Source: an uncultured Fibrobacter sp. (lineage in GTDB: Bacteria; Fibrobacterota; Fibrobacteria; Fibrobacterales; Fibrobacteraceae). Taken from it: a DNA stretch of 8,073 nucleotides. Each line of letters opens with the position of its first letter. Position 1 is the first letter of the stretch. The stretch is taken from assembly GCF_937877005.1 (NCBI RefSeq), contig NZ_CALEFV010000340.1, positions 1-8,073 on the forward strand. The letters are read 5' to 3'. Made by a program: the position numbers and the translations under genes. The notes under the pieces are model-generated. The model was not told the origin of the DNA. It was given only the letters and a program-made list of their open reading frames with translations, and did not search any database. Of this stretch, positions 1-6,192 are shown in pieces.

Positions 1-19
1 TTGCCCTATTTGTCAAGGG

Positions 20-706
20 TTATTTGGAAAAATTCTCCAAAATCCAGTCTTGATGCTTGTTTTGCCAGTAGCTCCAGTCGTGCTCGCCCTGCGGATCGAA
101 CTTGATGTCGCAGGCGGTTCCCACGTTGTTGCAGAACTCCTGGATCCATGGAATGGTCTTTTCGGAGGGGTACAGACGGTCGGAGCCGCCCTGAATGAAT
201 CGCCAACGACCGTTTTTCATCGGGGGGTGCTGGGCGACCTGTGCTGCCGGTCCGAGTGAGGCTCCAAAGGAACTCATGAGAATTCTCGTCTTGACCTTCC
301 GTTTTCCCCAAAGGCTGTAGGCGATGACTCCGAGCGAGCCGTCAGAGATGCCGACCAGTGAAATTTCGGAGATGGGCTTCTTGACGCGACTCTCGAGGTC
401 ATCCAGGCCTTGGTCAACGGCCTGGATTGTGCCCGGTTCGACCCAGTGGTTCTGCTTGCAGGCGGAGGGGCTGACGATTGTGTAGCGAGGGAGCATCTGC
501 GCCAGGTCGTTGCCGGCGACGAGTCCCTTTTCGCAGTTCCCGCTAGTCATGCCTCCGTGGAACCAGACGATTGTTTCGTCGGCGTAAGCCTTGGCAGAAG
601 ATTGCCATATGCCGACAGGGCGGCCTTGCTTGTACAGGGTATCCGTTGGTGCCGCTGCAAGGGCTGCTGATGTGGCGACTAGAAATAGGGAAACGGAAAA
701 TTTCAT
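20..706 (-). CDS. Exported alpha/beta-hydrolase-like protein
   Basis: 228 aa. The N-terminus is a Sec-type signal peptide: K2, a hydrophobic core at about 3-16, and likely cleavage after A17 in the ALA/AAP region. There is no lipobox, so the product should be periplasmic or secreted. The mature part has the marks of an alpha/beta hydrolase: HGG at 50-52 (oxyanion-hole type), a nucleophile elbow GISDG at 119-123 with S121, a candidate acid D176 in GGSD, and a candidate base H209 in GEHDW. The order Ser-Asp-His is correct for the fold. Four cysteines (58, 83, 192, 199) could form two disulfides. The substrate cannot be read from sequence; an esterase or acyl hydrolase is the natural guess. It is the last gene of a three-gene minus-strand cluster and starts 1 nt after the preceding stop codon, so it is probably translationally coupled to it. 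The purine-rich GAAGAGACGG before the ATG can serve as ribosome binding site. Family confidence is good; function is unknown. Confidence 0.85.
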   Translation of the reverse strand: MKFSVSLFLVATSAALAAAPTDTLYKQGRPVGIWQSSAKAYADETIVWFHGGMTSGNCEKGLVAGNDLAQMLPRYTIVSPSACKQNHWVEPGTIQAVDQGLDDLESRVKKPISEISLVGISDGSLGVIAYSLWGKRKVKTRILMSSFGASLGPAAQVAQHPPMKNGRWRFIQGGSDRLYPSEKTIPWIQEFCNNVGTACDIKFDPQGEHDWSYWQNKHQDWILENFSK

Positions 707-707
707 T

Positions 708-1229
708 TTACCGTCTCTTCTTCACTAGCCACAGGATGAATAGCGCAAGCGAGAGAATTATGAGCGCAAGGACGAGGGAGCACCCGATGAAACCGTAGTA
801 AACCTGGTATTCCATCACGAGCGTGTCGAAATCCAGTTCTCCGAATGTGGAGGCGATGCTGTGGACGACGAATTGTCCGTCATTGGTGCGTGCCGCGGAG
901 ATTTCGAGAGGAATGTCTCCGGCATCGGGACTGGCAAAGCTGAACCATTCGGACATTTCGTCCAGCAGCTCCTGCGAGGCGTAAAGGACGAAGGTTGCCT
1001 GGTCGTCTCCGTTGATCTGGAACAGTGTCTTGTCGAAGAACGGAATGTTTGTCCCGCCGAAAATGCTGGGTATGGCGGCGTGGGTTACGGTTCCGTAAAA
1101 GAGATGGTCCTCCTTGATCAGCCCCTTGAGTGCGGGCATGATATAGGAAAACACCCAGAGAGCAAGAAACAGGAACAGAAATGAAAAATTGAGCAGGGCT
1201 GGCTTGCGCGATGTGAAAAAACGAATCAT
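708..1229 (-). CDS. Two-TM membrane protein of unknown function
   Basis: 173 aa, no family recognised. A hydrophobic helix lies at about 13-33 after a short basic N-terminus (R3, R8, K9). A second, longer one lies at about 144-168 and is followed by the basic tail VKKRR. By the positive-inside rule both ends are cytoplasmic, and the roughly 110 residues between the helices face the periplasm. That loop is mixed in composition, with an acidic stretch at about 82-105, and contains no cysteine or recognisable catalytic motif. The gene sits 6 nt after the stop of the upstream membrane-protein gene and 1 nt before the start of the hydrolase gene, so it is the middle gene of an operon. The topology matches its upstream neighbour (short cytoplasmic ends, periplasmic middle), suggesting the two proteins may act together in the membrane. 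No strong Shine-Dalgarno is visible. That the gene is real is well supported by tight packing; function is unknown. Confidence 0.8.
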   Translation of the reverse strand: MIRFFTSRKPALLNFSFLFLFLALWVFSYIMPALKGLIKEDHLFYGTVTHAAIPSIFGGTNIPFFDKTLFQINGDDQATFVLYASQELLDEMSEWFSFASPDAGDIPLEISAARTNDGQFVVHSIASTFGELDFDTLVMEYQVYYGFIGCSLVLALIILSLALFILWLVKKRR

Positions 1230-1235
1230 GGAATC

Positions 1236-2039
1236 TTATTGCCTTGACCTGAAGATGAAAAAGAAGGTAGAGAGCATAAGTACAAGCGTGAGGAAGTAGA
1301 AAGCCATCGGAATCTTGGACTTGAGCGACATTTCTTCGATGTTCTGCTGCTGGAAGAACTGGATCAGGTCCTCGCTGTACATGACCGCCATCTCGTTGTT
1401 GAAACGGCTCCAGGCGAGGCTCAGCTCCTCGTTTTCCTGGAGAAGCGGGACAATCCTGGACTTGATCGTGTCAGGAAGGGTTGCTACCAGGGAATCTCCT
1501 AGGCCGGATAGTCCGACCAGGTAGCCTGCCCTAGCCGAGTCAAGGATGCCTTGCAGGGGCAGTTGAATGCTGGCGGGGAGTTCAGCCACCTGGTTTCGTA
1601 CTTCTTGAAGTCCGTTGAGCCAGGCGGTCCTGCTTTCCGTATAGCGCCTCATGCCTGCGACTTTTGCGAGCACCTCGCGCTCAAAGCGTTCCGTAATCGA
1701 GTAGGAGGGGGCCTTGACTCCGAGTCCGCGGATGTTGTCCATTTCGCGTGAAAAGGAAACCGCGATTTCGCGAAGCGTCATGGTCTGAGCCTGCACGAAT
1801 ACGGTATCGGCGCCGTATCCGATGCGGATGCGTTCCATGCTGCGCATGGCGTAGGATTCCTGCAGCTGGTAGTCCGACAGAGTCTTTATGTAGCGCGAAT
1901 ACATGATGATCTGTGGCTTTTGGGAAAAGTAGAACAGGACGGTGAGACCTATGGCAACGGCAAGAACGACCCACACCCAGGGGGAGCGGATTCTCGCGTT
2001 AAAGGTCTCGGCAATCGATTTGTTCTTTAACTCCAGCAC
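1236..2039 (-). CDS. Two-TM membrane protein with helical periplasmic domain
   Basis: 267 aa, starting at GTG. There is an in-frame TAA just upstream (2043-2045) and the next Met is residue 46, beyond the first membrane helix, so GTG is the most reasonable start. TM helices are at about 21-38 and 243-263, with a short cytoplasmic end FRSRQ. The intervening 200 or so residues should be periplasmic; they lack cysteines and look largely alpha-helical (heptad-like segments around 50-105, 118-155 and 190-235). The segment near 48-100 loosely recalls two-helix sensor domains of the DAHL type, but this is a weak impression and there is no kinase, HAMP or methyl-accepting output domain. It is the first gene of the three-gene minus-strand cluster and diverges from the MORN lipoprotein gene across 35 nt. 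A plausible role is a scaffold or sensor for the envelope module; this is inference only. Confidence 0.8.
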   Translation of the reverse strand: MLELKNKSIAETFNARIRSPWVWVVLAVAIGLTVLFYFSQKPQIIMYSRYIKTLSDYQLQESYAMRSMERIRIGYGADTVFVQAQTMTLREIAVSFSREMDNIRGLGVKAPSYSITERFEREVLAKVAGMRRYTESRTAWLNGLQEVRNQVAELPASIQLPLQGILDSARAGYLVGLSGLGDSLVATLPDTIKSRIVPLLQENEELSLAWSRFNNEMAVMYSEDLIQFFQQQNIEEMSLKSKIPMAFYFLTLVLMLSTFFFIFRSRQ

Positions 2040-2074
2040 TTTTTAGAAATTAACTTTTTTATACTTTGAGTGCT
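2040..2074. promoter_or_regulatory. Compact divergent promoter region
   Basis: This is the whole space between the GTG of the minus-strand operon and the ATG of the MORN lipoprotein gene. It is A/T-rich. On the plus strand TATACT followed by TTTG (2060-2068) lies 6 nt before the ATG at 2075. On the minus strand TATAAA (2063 down to 2058) overlaps the same bases, and TTAATTTC (2053 down to 2046) sits 6 nt before the GTG. No convincing -35 hexamer lies at 16-18 nt from either box and there is no Shine-Dalgarno in either direction, so transcripts would start almost at the start codons. Because the two signals share bases, the promoters probably compete. Assignment rests on motif reading only. 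Confidence 0.45.
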
Positions 2075-3427
2075 ATGGTAAAAACCTTTTTTTTGATGTT
2101 TTTGACGCTTTGTTTTGCGTTTTTGGGGTGCACCGTGCAACGTGCCGAAGAGACCGTACTGGCAGAACACGCGAACGGAGCGAAGAAAACCTCGATATGG
2201 GTGTACCCCGACGGTGAAATTCTGAAAAGAAACGAATGGTACAGCGATGGCATCAAGGAACTGGAAATCCCATATAAGGACGGTGTGCCGCATGGCAATT
2301 TTAAGCGCTGGACGGGGTTCGGCGATGTAGCCCTGCTGGGATACTACAGGAAAGGTCAGAAGGATGGTAAGTGGACATCGCTCTATAGCGACAAGAAGGT
2401 GGAGGCATACCGGTACTACGAAGAAGACCATCCCGTAGGTGACTGGGAAGGCTGGCATTACAATCGTGAAAGGGCATTTGAGGAACATTACGATGATAAG
2501 GGGTTTGCCGTTGGCATCTGGAAAAAGTGGTTCGACAACGGAGTGCTGGAGCAGGAAGGAGACTGCCATGCCAAATGGGATCCGAAGAGGCAAATCGAAT
2601 CGGCTCCGAATGAACGGAATGGTGTAACTTATCTGAAAAGATATTCTAAAGATTGCCACTTGCTAGAAGAATGGACCTGCAAGGATGGAAAGCTGATTGG
2701 GCCGTTTTCTCTTTATTATGAAAGCTATGGCGAGTCGCCCGATACGGCAAATTGCGGTAAGGGGCGCGTGCGAGTGCAGGGCGTGCTTGGCAAGGGTCCG
2801 ACGGGCAAGGACAGTGTACTTGTAGGCTCGGTCATGTATTATAGGGCGGACGGCACTCCCATGAAACAGGAACACTGGAGAAATGATGGCAGGCGCGATT
2901 CCGTGTGGCGGTGGTTCAACGAAAGTGGAATTATGGTTCGCGAATGCGACTTGCGAGTGTCTGGCGTGGTCTATGGGGCTTGCGAAGGCGATATGTCCAA
3001 GTTCTGTGCGGAGACCTCCTATGTGGATGGAATTGGCGGCGTGCTCAATAGTAGTAACTTGGTACAGAGCGCTGGTTTTGAACAAAGTATTGGGAAATTT
3101 CCGGCGACGATACGCTACTTTAAGCCGGGGCGTTTGCTGCTTTATGAAGAATATTGGAAGGATGGACAAATCGCGGAAAGTCGCAGTTTTTTCCCGGATA
3201 GTATGGGTGCGGGTCTTGCGAGCGAAACCTTCTGGAAAGACGGTAAACGCAACGGAATTATGCGTAACTGGTATAAGAGTGGCGTACTTCGCGACAGTCT
3301 CACTTTCGTGAACGGTGAACGCGTGGGTGAACAGTTCAGCTTTGATAGCACCGGTAAACTCACGATACATAAAACAGAGGCTGGCAAAAATCGACCAGTG
3401 ATTATGCATTTGCTGGGGGAAAAATGA
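2075..3427 (+). CDS. MORN/YwqK-type repeat lipoprotein
   Basis: 450 aa from the ATG at 2075. A TTG at 2066 would add three residues but lies inside the promoter-like box, so ATG is preferred. The N-terminus is a lipoprotein signal: K3, hydrophobic core 5-17, and FLGC with C19 as the lipid-bearing cysteine (an atypical lipobox with Gly at -1). The mature protein carries about eight degenerate repeats of the form (K/D)DG-x-x-x-G-x-W-x-x-(W/Y), for example near 68-79, 94-104, 118-129, 142-156, 203-219, 273-285, 388-407 and 412-430. This is the pattern of MORN-variant proteins often labelled 'YwqK family antitoxin'; nothing here supports a toxin-antitoxin role. Seven further cysteines (164, 194, 202, 227, 291, 303, 311) fit disulfide bonding outside the cytoplasm. 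It is likely anchored to the envelope as a repeat scaffold. Its stop overlaps the next gene by 4 nt. Codon use looks less biased than in pheS. Confidence 0.85.
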   Translation: MVKTFFLMFLTLCFAFLGCTVQRAEETVLAEHANGAKKTSIWVYPDGEILKRNEWYSDGIKELEIPYKDGVPHGNFKRWTGFGDVALLGYYRKGQKDGKWTSLYSDKKVEAYRYYEEDHPVGDWEGWHYNRERAFEEHYDDKGFAVGIWKKWFDNGVLEQEGDCHAKWDPKRQIESAPNERNGVTYLKRYSKDCHLLEEWTCKDGKLIGPFSLYYESYGESPDTANCGKGRVRVQGVLGKGPTGKDSVLVGSVMYYRADGTPMKQEHWRNDGRRDSVWRWFNESGIMVRECDLRVSGVVYGACEGDMSKFCAETSYVDGIGGVLNSSNLVQSAGFEQSIGKFPATIRYFKPGRLLLYEEYWKDGQIAESRSFFPDSMGAGLASETFWKDGKRNGIMRNWYKSGVLRDSLTFVNGERVGEQFSFDSTGKLTIHKTEAGKNRPVIMHLLGEK

Positions 3428-3981
3428 GGCGAAAGGATAGAGAAGTTTTAGGAAACGAAAATATTGCAAAAATTATCGAGCAGTGCACGACCTGCCATGT
3501 TGCGATGATAGACGATGCAAATGTGGGTACGCCCTACGTGATTCCGATGTCGTTCGGGTATAGCCTGGAAGGCGGCGTTCTGGAGCTGTACTTCCACTGC
3601 GCGCATGTCGGCAAGAAACTCGACTGCATCCGCAAGAATCCGAACGTGGCGTTTAGCATGTGCGTCGAGAACCGCATCGAGATTCATGAAGATGTTTATT
3701 GCAAGAGTGGCCGCTTTTATGCAAGCGTCGTCGGGCAGGGCAAGGCCGAAATCGTCGAGGATAGCGCCGAGAAATGCCGCGGACTCTCGCTCCTGATGGA
3801 ACGGCAGGCTGCGGGTGCGCCGCACGCCTCAGGCTCCGCGCCGTCTACGCACGCGGCCCCGCACAAGTTCGAATTCACGCCTGCGCAGGCCGCCGCCGTG
3901 ACCGTATTCAAGATAACGAGCACGAACTTCACCGGGAAAGCGAAGCCAGGCGTTACGGGTGTGGCGTCTGAACACCCGTAG
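3424..3981 (+). CDS. Nim-like pyridoxamine 5'-phosphate oxidase-family protein
   Basis: 185 aa. The start ATG overlaps the upstream TGA (ATGA at 3424-3427), and GGGGGA lies 4 nt before it as ribosome binding site, so translation is probably coupled. The sequence fits the FMN-binding split-barrel family that includes the NimA nitroimidazole-resistance proteins: MRRKDRE at 1-7, TPYVIPMSFGY at 36-46, LYFHCAHVGKKLDCIRKNPNVAFSM at about 55-79, a G-K-A strand near 105-110, and a terminal VTVFKI...FTGKAKP. Members are small cytoplasmic flavin (or haem) proteins, and many are annotated as nitroreductase-like without known substrate. An Ala/His/Pro/Ser-rich stretch at 129-147 separates the LLMER helix from KFEF; typical members seem to have a shorter link there. 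Co-transcription with a lipoprotein gene is curious and may be incidental. Family confidence is high; substrate is unknown. Confidence 0.88.
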   Translation: MRRKDREVLGNENIAKIIEQCTTCHVAMIDDANVGTPYVIPMSFGYSLEGGVLELYFHCAHVGKKLDCIRKNPNVAFSMCVENRIEIHEDVYCKSGRFYASVVGQGKAEIVEDSAEKCRGLSLLMERQAAGAPHASGSAPSTHAAPHKFEFTPAQAAAVTVFKITSTNFTGKAKPGVTGVASEHP

Positions 3982-3997
3982 AGGGAGTAGCGGCAGA

Positions 3998-4012
3998 CAC
4001 GGCTGAGCCGTG
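3998..4012. repeat. Perfect short hairpin CACGGC-TGA-GCCGTG
   Basis: Six base pairs (3998-4003 with 4007-4012) close a TGA loop, 16 nt after the Nim-like gene stop. No T-tract follows, so it is not a standard intrinsic terminator by itself. It could stabilise the 3' end of the lipoprotein-nim mRNA or belong to a larger intergenic element together with the hairpin at 4022-4039. Confidence 0.5.
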
Positions 4013-4021
4013 GCTAAAGCG

Positions 4022-4041
4022 AGGGGGAGACCTCCCCCTTT
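4022..4041 (+). terminator. G/C-rich hairpin with short T-tract, weak terminator
   Basis: AGGGGGA (4022-4028) pairs with TCCCCCT (4033-4039) around a GACC loop, followed by TT and then G. The stem is strong but the T-tract is short, so it may stop only part of the transcription leaving the Nim-like gene. It lies 31 nt before the pheS start and its right arm abuts the promoter-like A/T block. A near copy lies at the right end of the window upstream of rnd. Confidence 0.5.
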
Positions 4042-4062
4042 GACTGAAAATTTCTAAATTTG
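4024..4062 (+). repeat. Hairpin plus A/T-block module, copy 1 (pheS)
   Basis: Reading toward pheS, the module is GGGGAG-A-CCTCCCCCTTT, then ACTGAAAATTT, then CTAAATTTG. The rnd copy on the other strand reads GGGGAG-C-CCTCCCCCTTT, then ACTCAAAAATTT, then a TACATTTC box. The first 18 positions differ at one base, and the following block by one substitution and a one-base indel or two. Both copies point toward the gene and end 8-9 nt before its ATG. The similarity covers the hairpin as well as the promoter-like box, so this is more than a shared core promoter. Confidence 0.65.
4055..4062 (+). promoter_or_regulatory. TAAATTTG promoter-like box of pheS
   Basis: TAAATTTG matches the TAnnTTTG -7 element known from Bacteroidetes promoters and ends 8 nt before the pheS ATG. 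No TTTG -33 partner lies at the usual spacing; the expected place falls in the C-run of the hairpin. TTGACT at 4040-4045 is only 9 nt upstream, too close to act as a -35 for this box. If the box is functional, the mRNA would be leaderless or nearly so, which agrees with the absence of a Shine-Dalgarno sequence. Confidence 0.45.
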
Positions 4063-4070
4063 TGGCCACT

Positions 4071-5093
4071 ATGAGTGAAGCTATTAACAATGTGAAGCAG
4101 GCGTTTGACGCAGAACTTGCGCAAACCGACCTTACGAACCAAGAAGCCGTCAACAACCTCCGCGTGAAGTACCTGGGCAAGAAGGGTGCCGTCACCGACC
4201 TCATGAAGCAGATGGGGAGCTTGAGCGCCGAGGAACGTCCGGCTTACGGCAAGCTCGTGAACGAACTTAAGGTCGCCGTCTCCGAGGCAATCGACAAGGC
4301 TATCGAGACCGCGAACCAGGCTGCGCTCCAGAAGAAGCTGGAAAGCGGCTTTGTCGATACGACGCTCCCGGGTGCAGGCATCCCGGCGGGCTCGACGCAC
4401 CCGCTTTACGACGTGCGCGAAGAGATTATCGACTTCTTTAGCCAGATGGGTTTCGAAGTGGACTTCGGTCGCGACATCGAGACGGACTGGTACAACTTCG
4501 AGGCGCTCAATACGCCGCCCGACCACCCGAGCCGCGACATGCAGGATACCTTCTACGTGGACGACAAGGTGATGCTGCGTACGCATACTTCCGGCACGCA
4601 GATCCATTACATGGAAACGCACAAGCCGCCGTTCCGCATGATTGCTCCGGGTCACGTGTTCCGTGTGGACAACGATGCAACCCATGCCCCGATGTTCCAG
4701 CAGTGCGAAGGCCTCGTGGTGGACGAAAACATCAGCTTTGCAGACCTCAAGGGCGTGCTCCAGGTGTTCATGAACAAGCTGTTCGGCGAAGGCGTCAAGA
4801 CGCGTTTCCGCCCGAGCTTCTTCCCGTTCACGGAGCCCAGCGCCGAAATGGACGTGAGCTGCGTGTTCTGCGGTGGCAAGGGCTGCCGTCGCTGCAAGGG
4901 AACCGGCTGGATGGAAATCGGCGGTTGCGGTTCCGTGGACCCGAACGTGTTCAAGAACTGCGGCATCGATTCCGAGAAGTACACGGGCTTTGCATTCGGC
5001 TTCGGTCTCGACCGTATCGCGATGCTCCGCCACGCCATCCCGGAAATTGGCCTCCTGACCAGCAACGACCAGAGATTCCTGAGTCAGTTCTAG
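4071..5093 (+). CDS. pheS: Phenylalanine--tRNA ligase alpha subunit
   Basis: 340 aa. With PheT it forms the (alpha-beta)2 cytoplasmic enzyme that charges tRNA-Phe; PheS carries the class II catalytic core. The N-terminal coiled-coil arm spans about 1-90 (RVKYLGKKG at 31-39). The catalytic part shows HPLYDVREEIIDFF at 110-123, THTSG at 171-175, motif 2 around FRVDNDATHAPMFQQCEGL (197-214), FPFTEPSAEMD at 251-261, and motif 3 GFAFGFGLDRIAML (306-319, with R315). Four cysteines, C264, C267, C272 and C275, form a C-x2-C-x4-C-x2-C knuckle, a known variant in many bacterial PheS proteins. Length is normal. A GTG at 4062 would add three residues but overlaps the promoter-like box; ATG at 4071 starts at the family's usual MSE-like position. 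pheT does not follow: a terminator and convergent genes do. The antisense frames are shadows of the strong codon bias. Confidence 0.98.
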   Translation: MSEAINNVKQAFDAELAQTDLTNQEAVNNLRVKYLGKKGAVTDLMKQMGSLSAEERPAYGKLVNELKVAVSEAIDKAIETANQAALQKKLESGFVDTTLPGAGIPAGSTHPLYDVREEIIDFFSQMGFEVDFGRDIETDWYNFEALNTPPDHPSRDMQDTFYVDDKVMLRTHTSGTQIHYMETHKPPFRMIAPGHVFRVDNDATHAPMFQQCEGLVVDENISFADLKGVLQVFMNKLFGEGVKTRFRPSFFPFTEPSAEMDVSCVFCGGKGCRRCKGTGWMEIGGCGSVDPNVFKNCGIDSEKYTGFAFGFGLDRIAMLRHAIPEIGLLTSNDQRFLSQF

Positions 5094-5110
5094 TTTAGAC
5101 GATAAATATG

Positions 5111-5139
5111 AAAAAACGGACCGTGCGGCCCGTTTTTTT
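5111..5139. terminator. Bidirectional intrinsic terminator (pheS / rlmB-like gene)
   Basis: An A6 tract, ACGG...CCGT outer stem, CC...GG inner stem with a 4-nt loop, and a T7 tract lie between the two convergent genes, 17 nt after the pheS stop. On the plus strand position 5120 against 5129 is an A-C mismatch. On the minus-strand RNA the same pair is G-U, so the stem is continuous and should be somewhat stronger for the rnd-rlmB operon. Confidence 0.85.
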
Positions 5140-5178
5140 GTATTAAATCGTTTTGTTTTCGGCGAATTGCTGAGTCGC

Positions 5179-6165
5179 TTACTTGATGCGTAGTCTTGCG
5201 TATTCGTACAGGCCGAGCGAAAGGGCTACCGAGGCGTTGTAGGAGTGCGCTTCGGGCATCATCGGAATGCGGAGTACAGCGTCGCACTGTTTGCGAATGA
5301 AGGGCGGAAGGCCCACGTCTTCGCCACCGACGGCAATGACCGCCTGGTCGCTGAATTCAAAGCCGGCGAGGTTCGTCTCGGTGTCGGCATCGAGGCCAAG
5401 AATCTGGTAGCCCGCGAGCTTGAGTTCGCCGACGGCGGCTTCCAGGTTGTTCGGGCGGCAAATCTTCATCTTGTCGAGTGCTCCTGCGGCAGAGCGGGCG
5501 ACAGCTGGCGTAATGCCGCACATTCCCTTGGCCGGGAGCATCAAAAGGTCTACACCCAAGGCGAGCGCACTACGGATGCAGGCGCCCAGGTTGCGCGGGT
5601 CTTCGATGTTGGTGCCCACGGCAATCAGCTTGCGTTCGCCTTTTTGCTTGGCGGCAAAGTATTCTTCGCGGATATCTTCCCAAACGAGGAGTTCCTTTTC
5701 GTTGAGCAGGGCGACCACACCGTGGTGCTGCGTTGTATAAGTGTTCAGGACTTTGGAATCCACCTGCTGCACGTGCACGTGGACGCGCTTGGCGAGTTTC
5801 TGCAGTTCGTAGAGCTTGGGGTTGCCCGACTGGTGCATAAAGAGTACGCGGTGCACTTGCATGGGGCTGCGTTCCAGAAGGTCGGTCACTTCGCGGATGC
5901 CGCCGATTGCGGTTTGCGGGGCGCCATCGGGGTCGCCGAAACTCACGCGGCGGTCGCCATCGGTCTTGCGGTGTGTGAAACCTTCGCGGTCCTTGTTGAA
6001 TCGCGGACGTTCGCTGTTAAAACCTTCGCGCGGCTTGTTGAAATCGCGGCGGCGGAAATCCTCGAATCCTTCGCGGTGTTCGCTGGAATCGTCACGCGGT
6101 TCGCGGTCCTTGAAGTTGTGGCGGATAATGCCGAACTCAGTTTCTTTGTTCTTGTCGAAAGCCAT
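5179..6165 (-). CDS. rlmB: RlmB-like TrmH/SpoU-family RNA 2'-O-methyltransferase
   Basis: 328 aa. It transfers methyl from AdoMet to a ribose 2'-OH of RNA, most likely G2251-type in 23S rRNA if it is RlmB proper. The substrate-binding domain runs from GGIREVTDLLERSP (88-101) to HHGVVALL (147-154). The SPOUT (trefoil-knot) domain has motif 1 NIEDPRNLGACIRSA (186-200; N186, R198), motif 2 IAVGGEDVGL (277-286; E282) and motif 3 IPMMPEAHSYNASVALSL (300-317; N310, where SLN is usual). The family is normally about 245-260 aa; the surplus is an N-terminal extension of about 80 residues (14-80) rich in Arg, Asp, Glu, Phe and Asn with three REGF units (31-34, 46-49, 60-63), presumably disordered and RNA-contacting. 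AAGGAAG lies about 6 nt before the ATG, the clearest Shine-Dalgarno in the window. It is the last gene of the operon from rnd. RlmB versus another TrmH paralogue is not fully settled by sequence. Confidence 0.9.
   Translation of the reverse strand: MAFDKNKETEFGIIRHNFKDREPRDDSSEHREGFEDFRRRDFNKPREGFNSERPRFNKDREGFTHRKTDGDRRVSFGDPDGAPQTAIGGIREVTDLLERSPMQVHRVLFMHQSGNPKLYELQKLAKRVHVHVQQVDSKVLNTYTTQHHGVVALLNEKELLVWEDIREEYFAAKQKGERKLIAVGTNIEDPRNLGACIRSALALGVDLLMLPAKGMCGITPAVARSAAGALDKMKICRPNNLEAAVGELKLAGYQILGLDADTETNLAGFEFSDQAVIAVGGEDVGLPPFIRKQCDAVLRIPMMPEAHSYNASVALSLGLYEYARLRIK
5977..6075 (-). repeat. REGF-containing degenerate repeats within rlmB-like gene
   Basis: The coding sequence contains three units spaced 15 and 14 codons apart, each centred on REGF and flanked by FNK- or RPRF-like residues. 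At DNA level they show as recurring CCTTCGCG on the plus strand. They lie in the low-complexity N-terminal extension and probably arose by local duplication, so copy number could vary between strains. Confidence 0.6.
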
Positions 6166-6192
6166 TTTTTCTTCCTTTTAAAATTTTTCTTT

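Noticed and set aside
2075..3427. Toxin-antitoxin system based on the YwqK repeat label
   Set aside because: The protein is an exported lipoprotein and its neighbours show no toxin domain; the label is only a family name.
2663..3469. Minus-strand open frame opposite the MORN lipoprotein gene
   Set aside because: The plus-strand frame has a lipoprotein signal and regular repeats; this one has nothing comparable.
4040..4060. TTGACT as a sigma70 -35 for the pheS promoter
   Set aside because: The only -10-like sequence is 9 nt downstream, far short of the needed 16-18 nt.
3982..4070. T-box or leader-peptide attenuator for pheS
   Set aside because: The spacer is only 89 nt, with no T-box sequence, no Phe-rich mini-ORF and only one terminator-like hairpin.
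4014..5033. Long open frame (339 codons) antisense to pheS
   Set aside because: Rich in His, Arg and Val with no domain; it is the mirror of pheS codon bias, and pheS is certain on the other strand.
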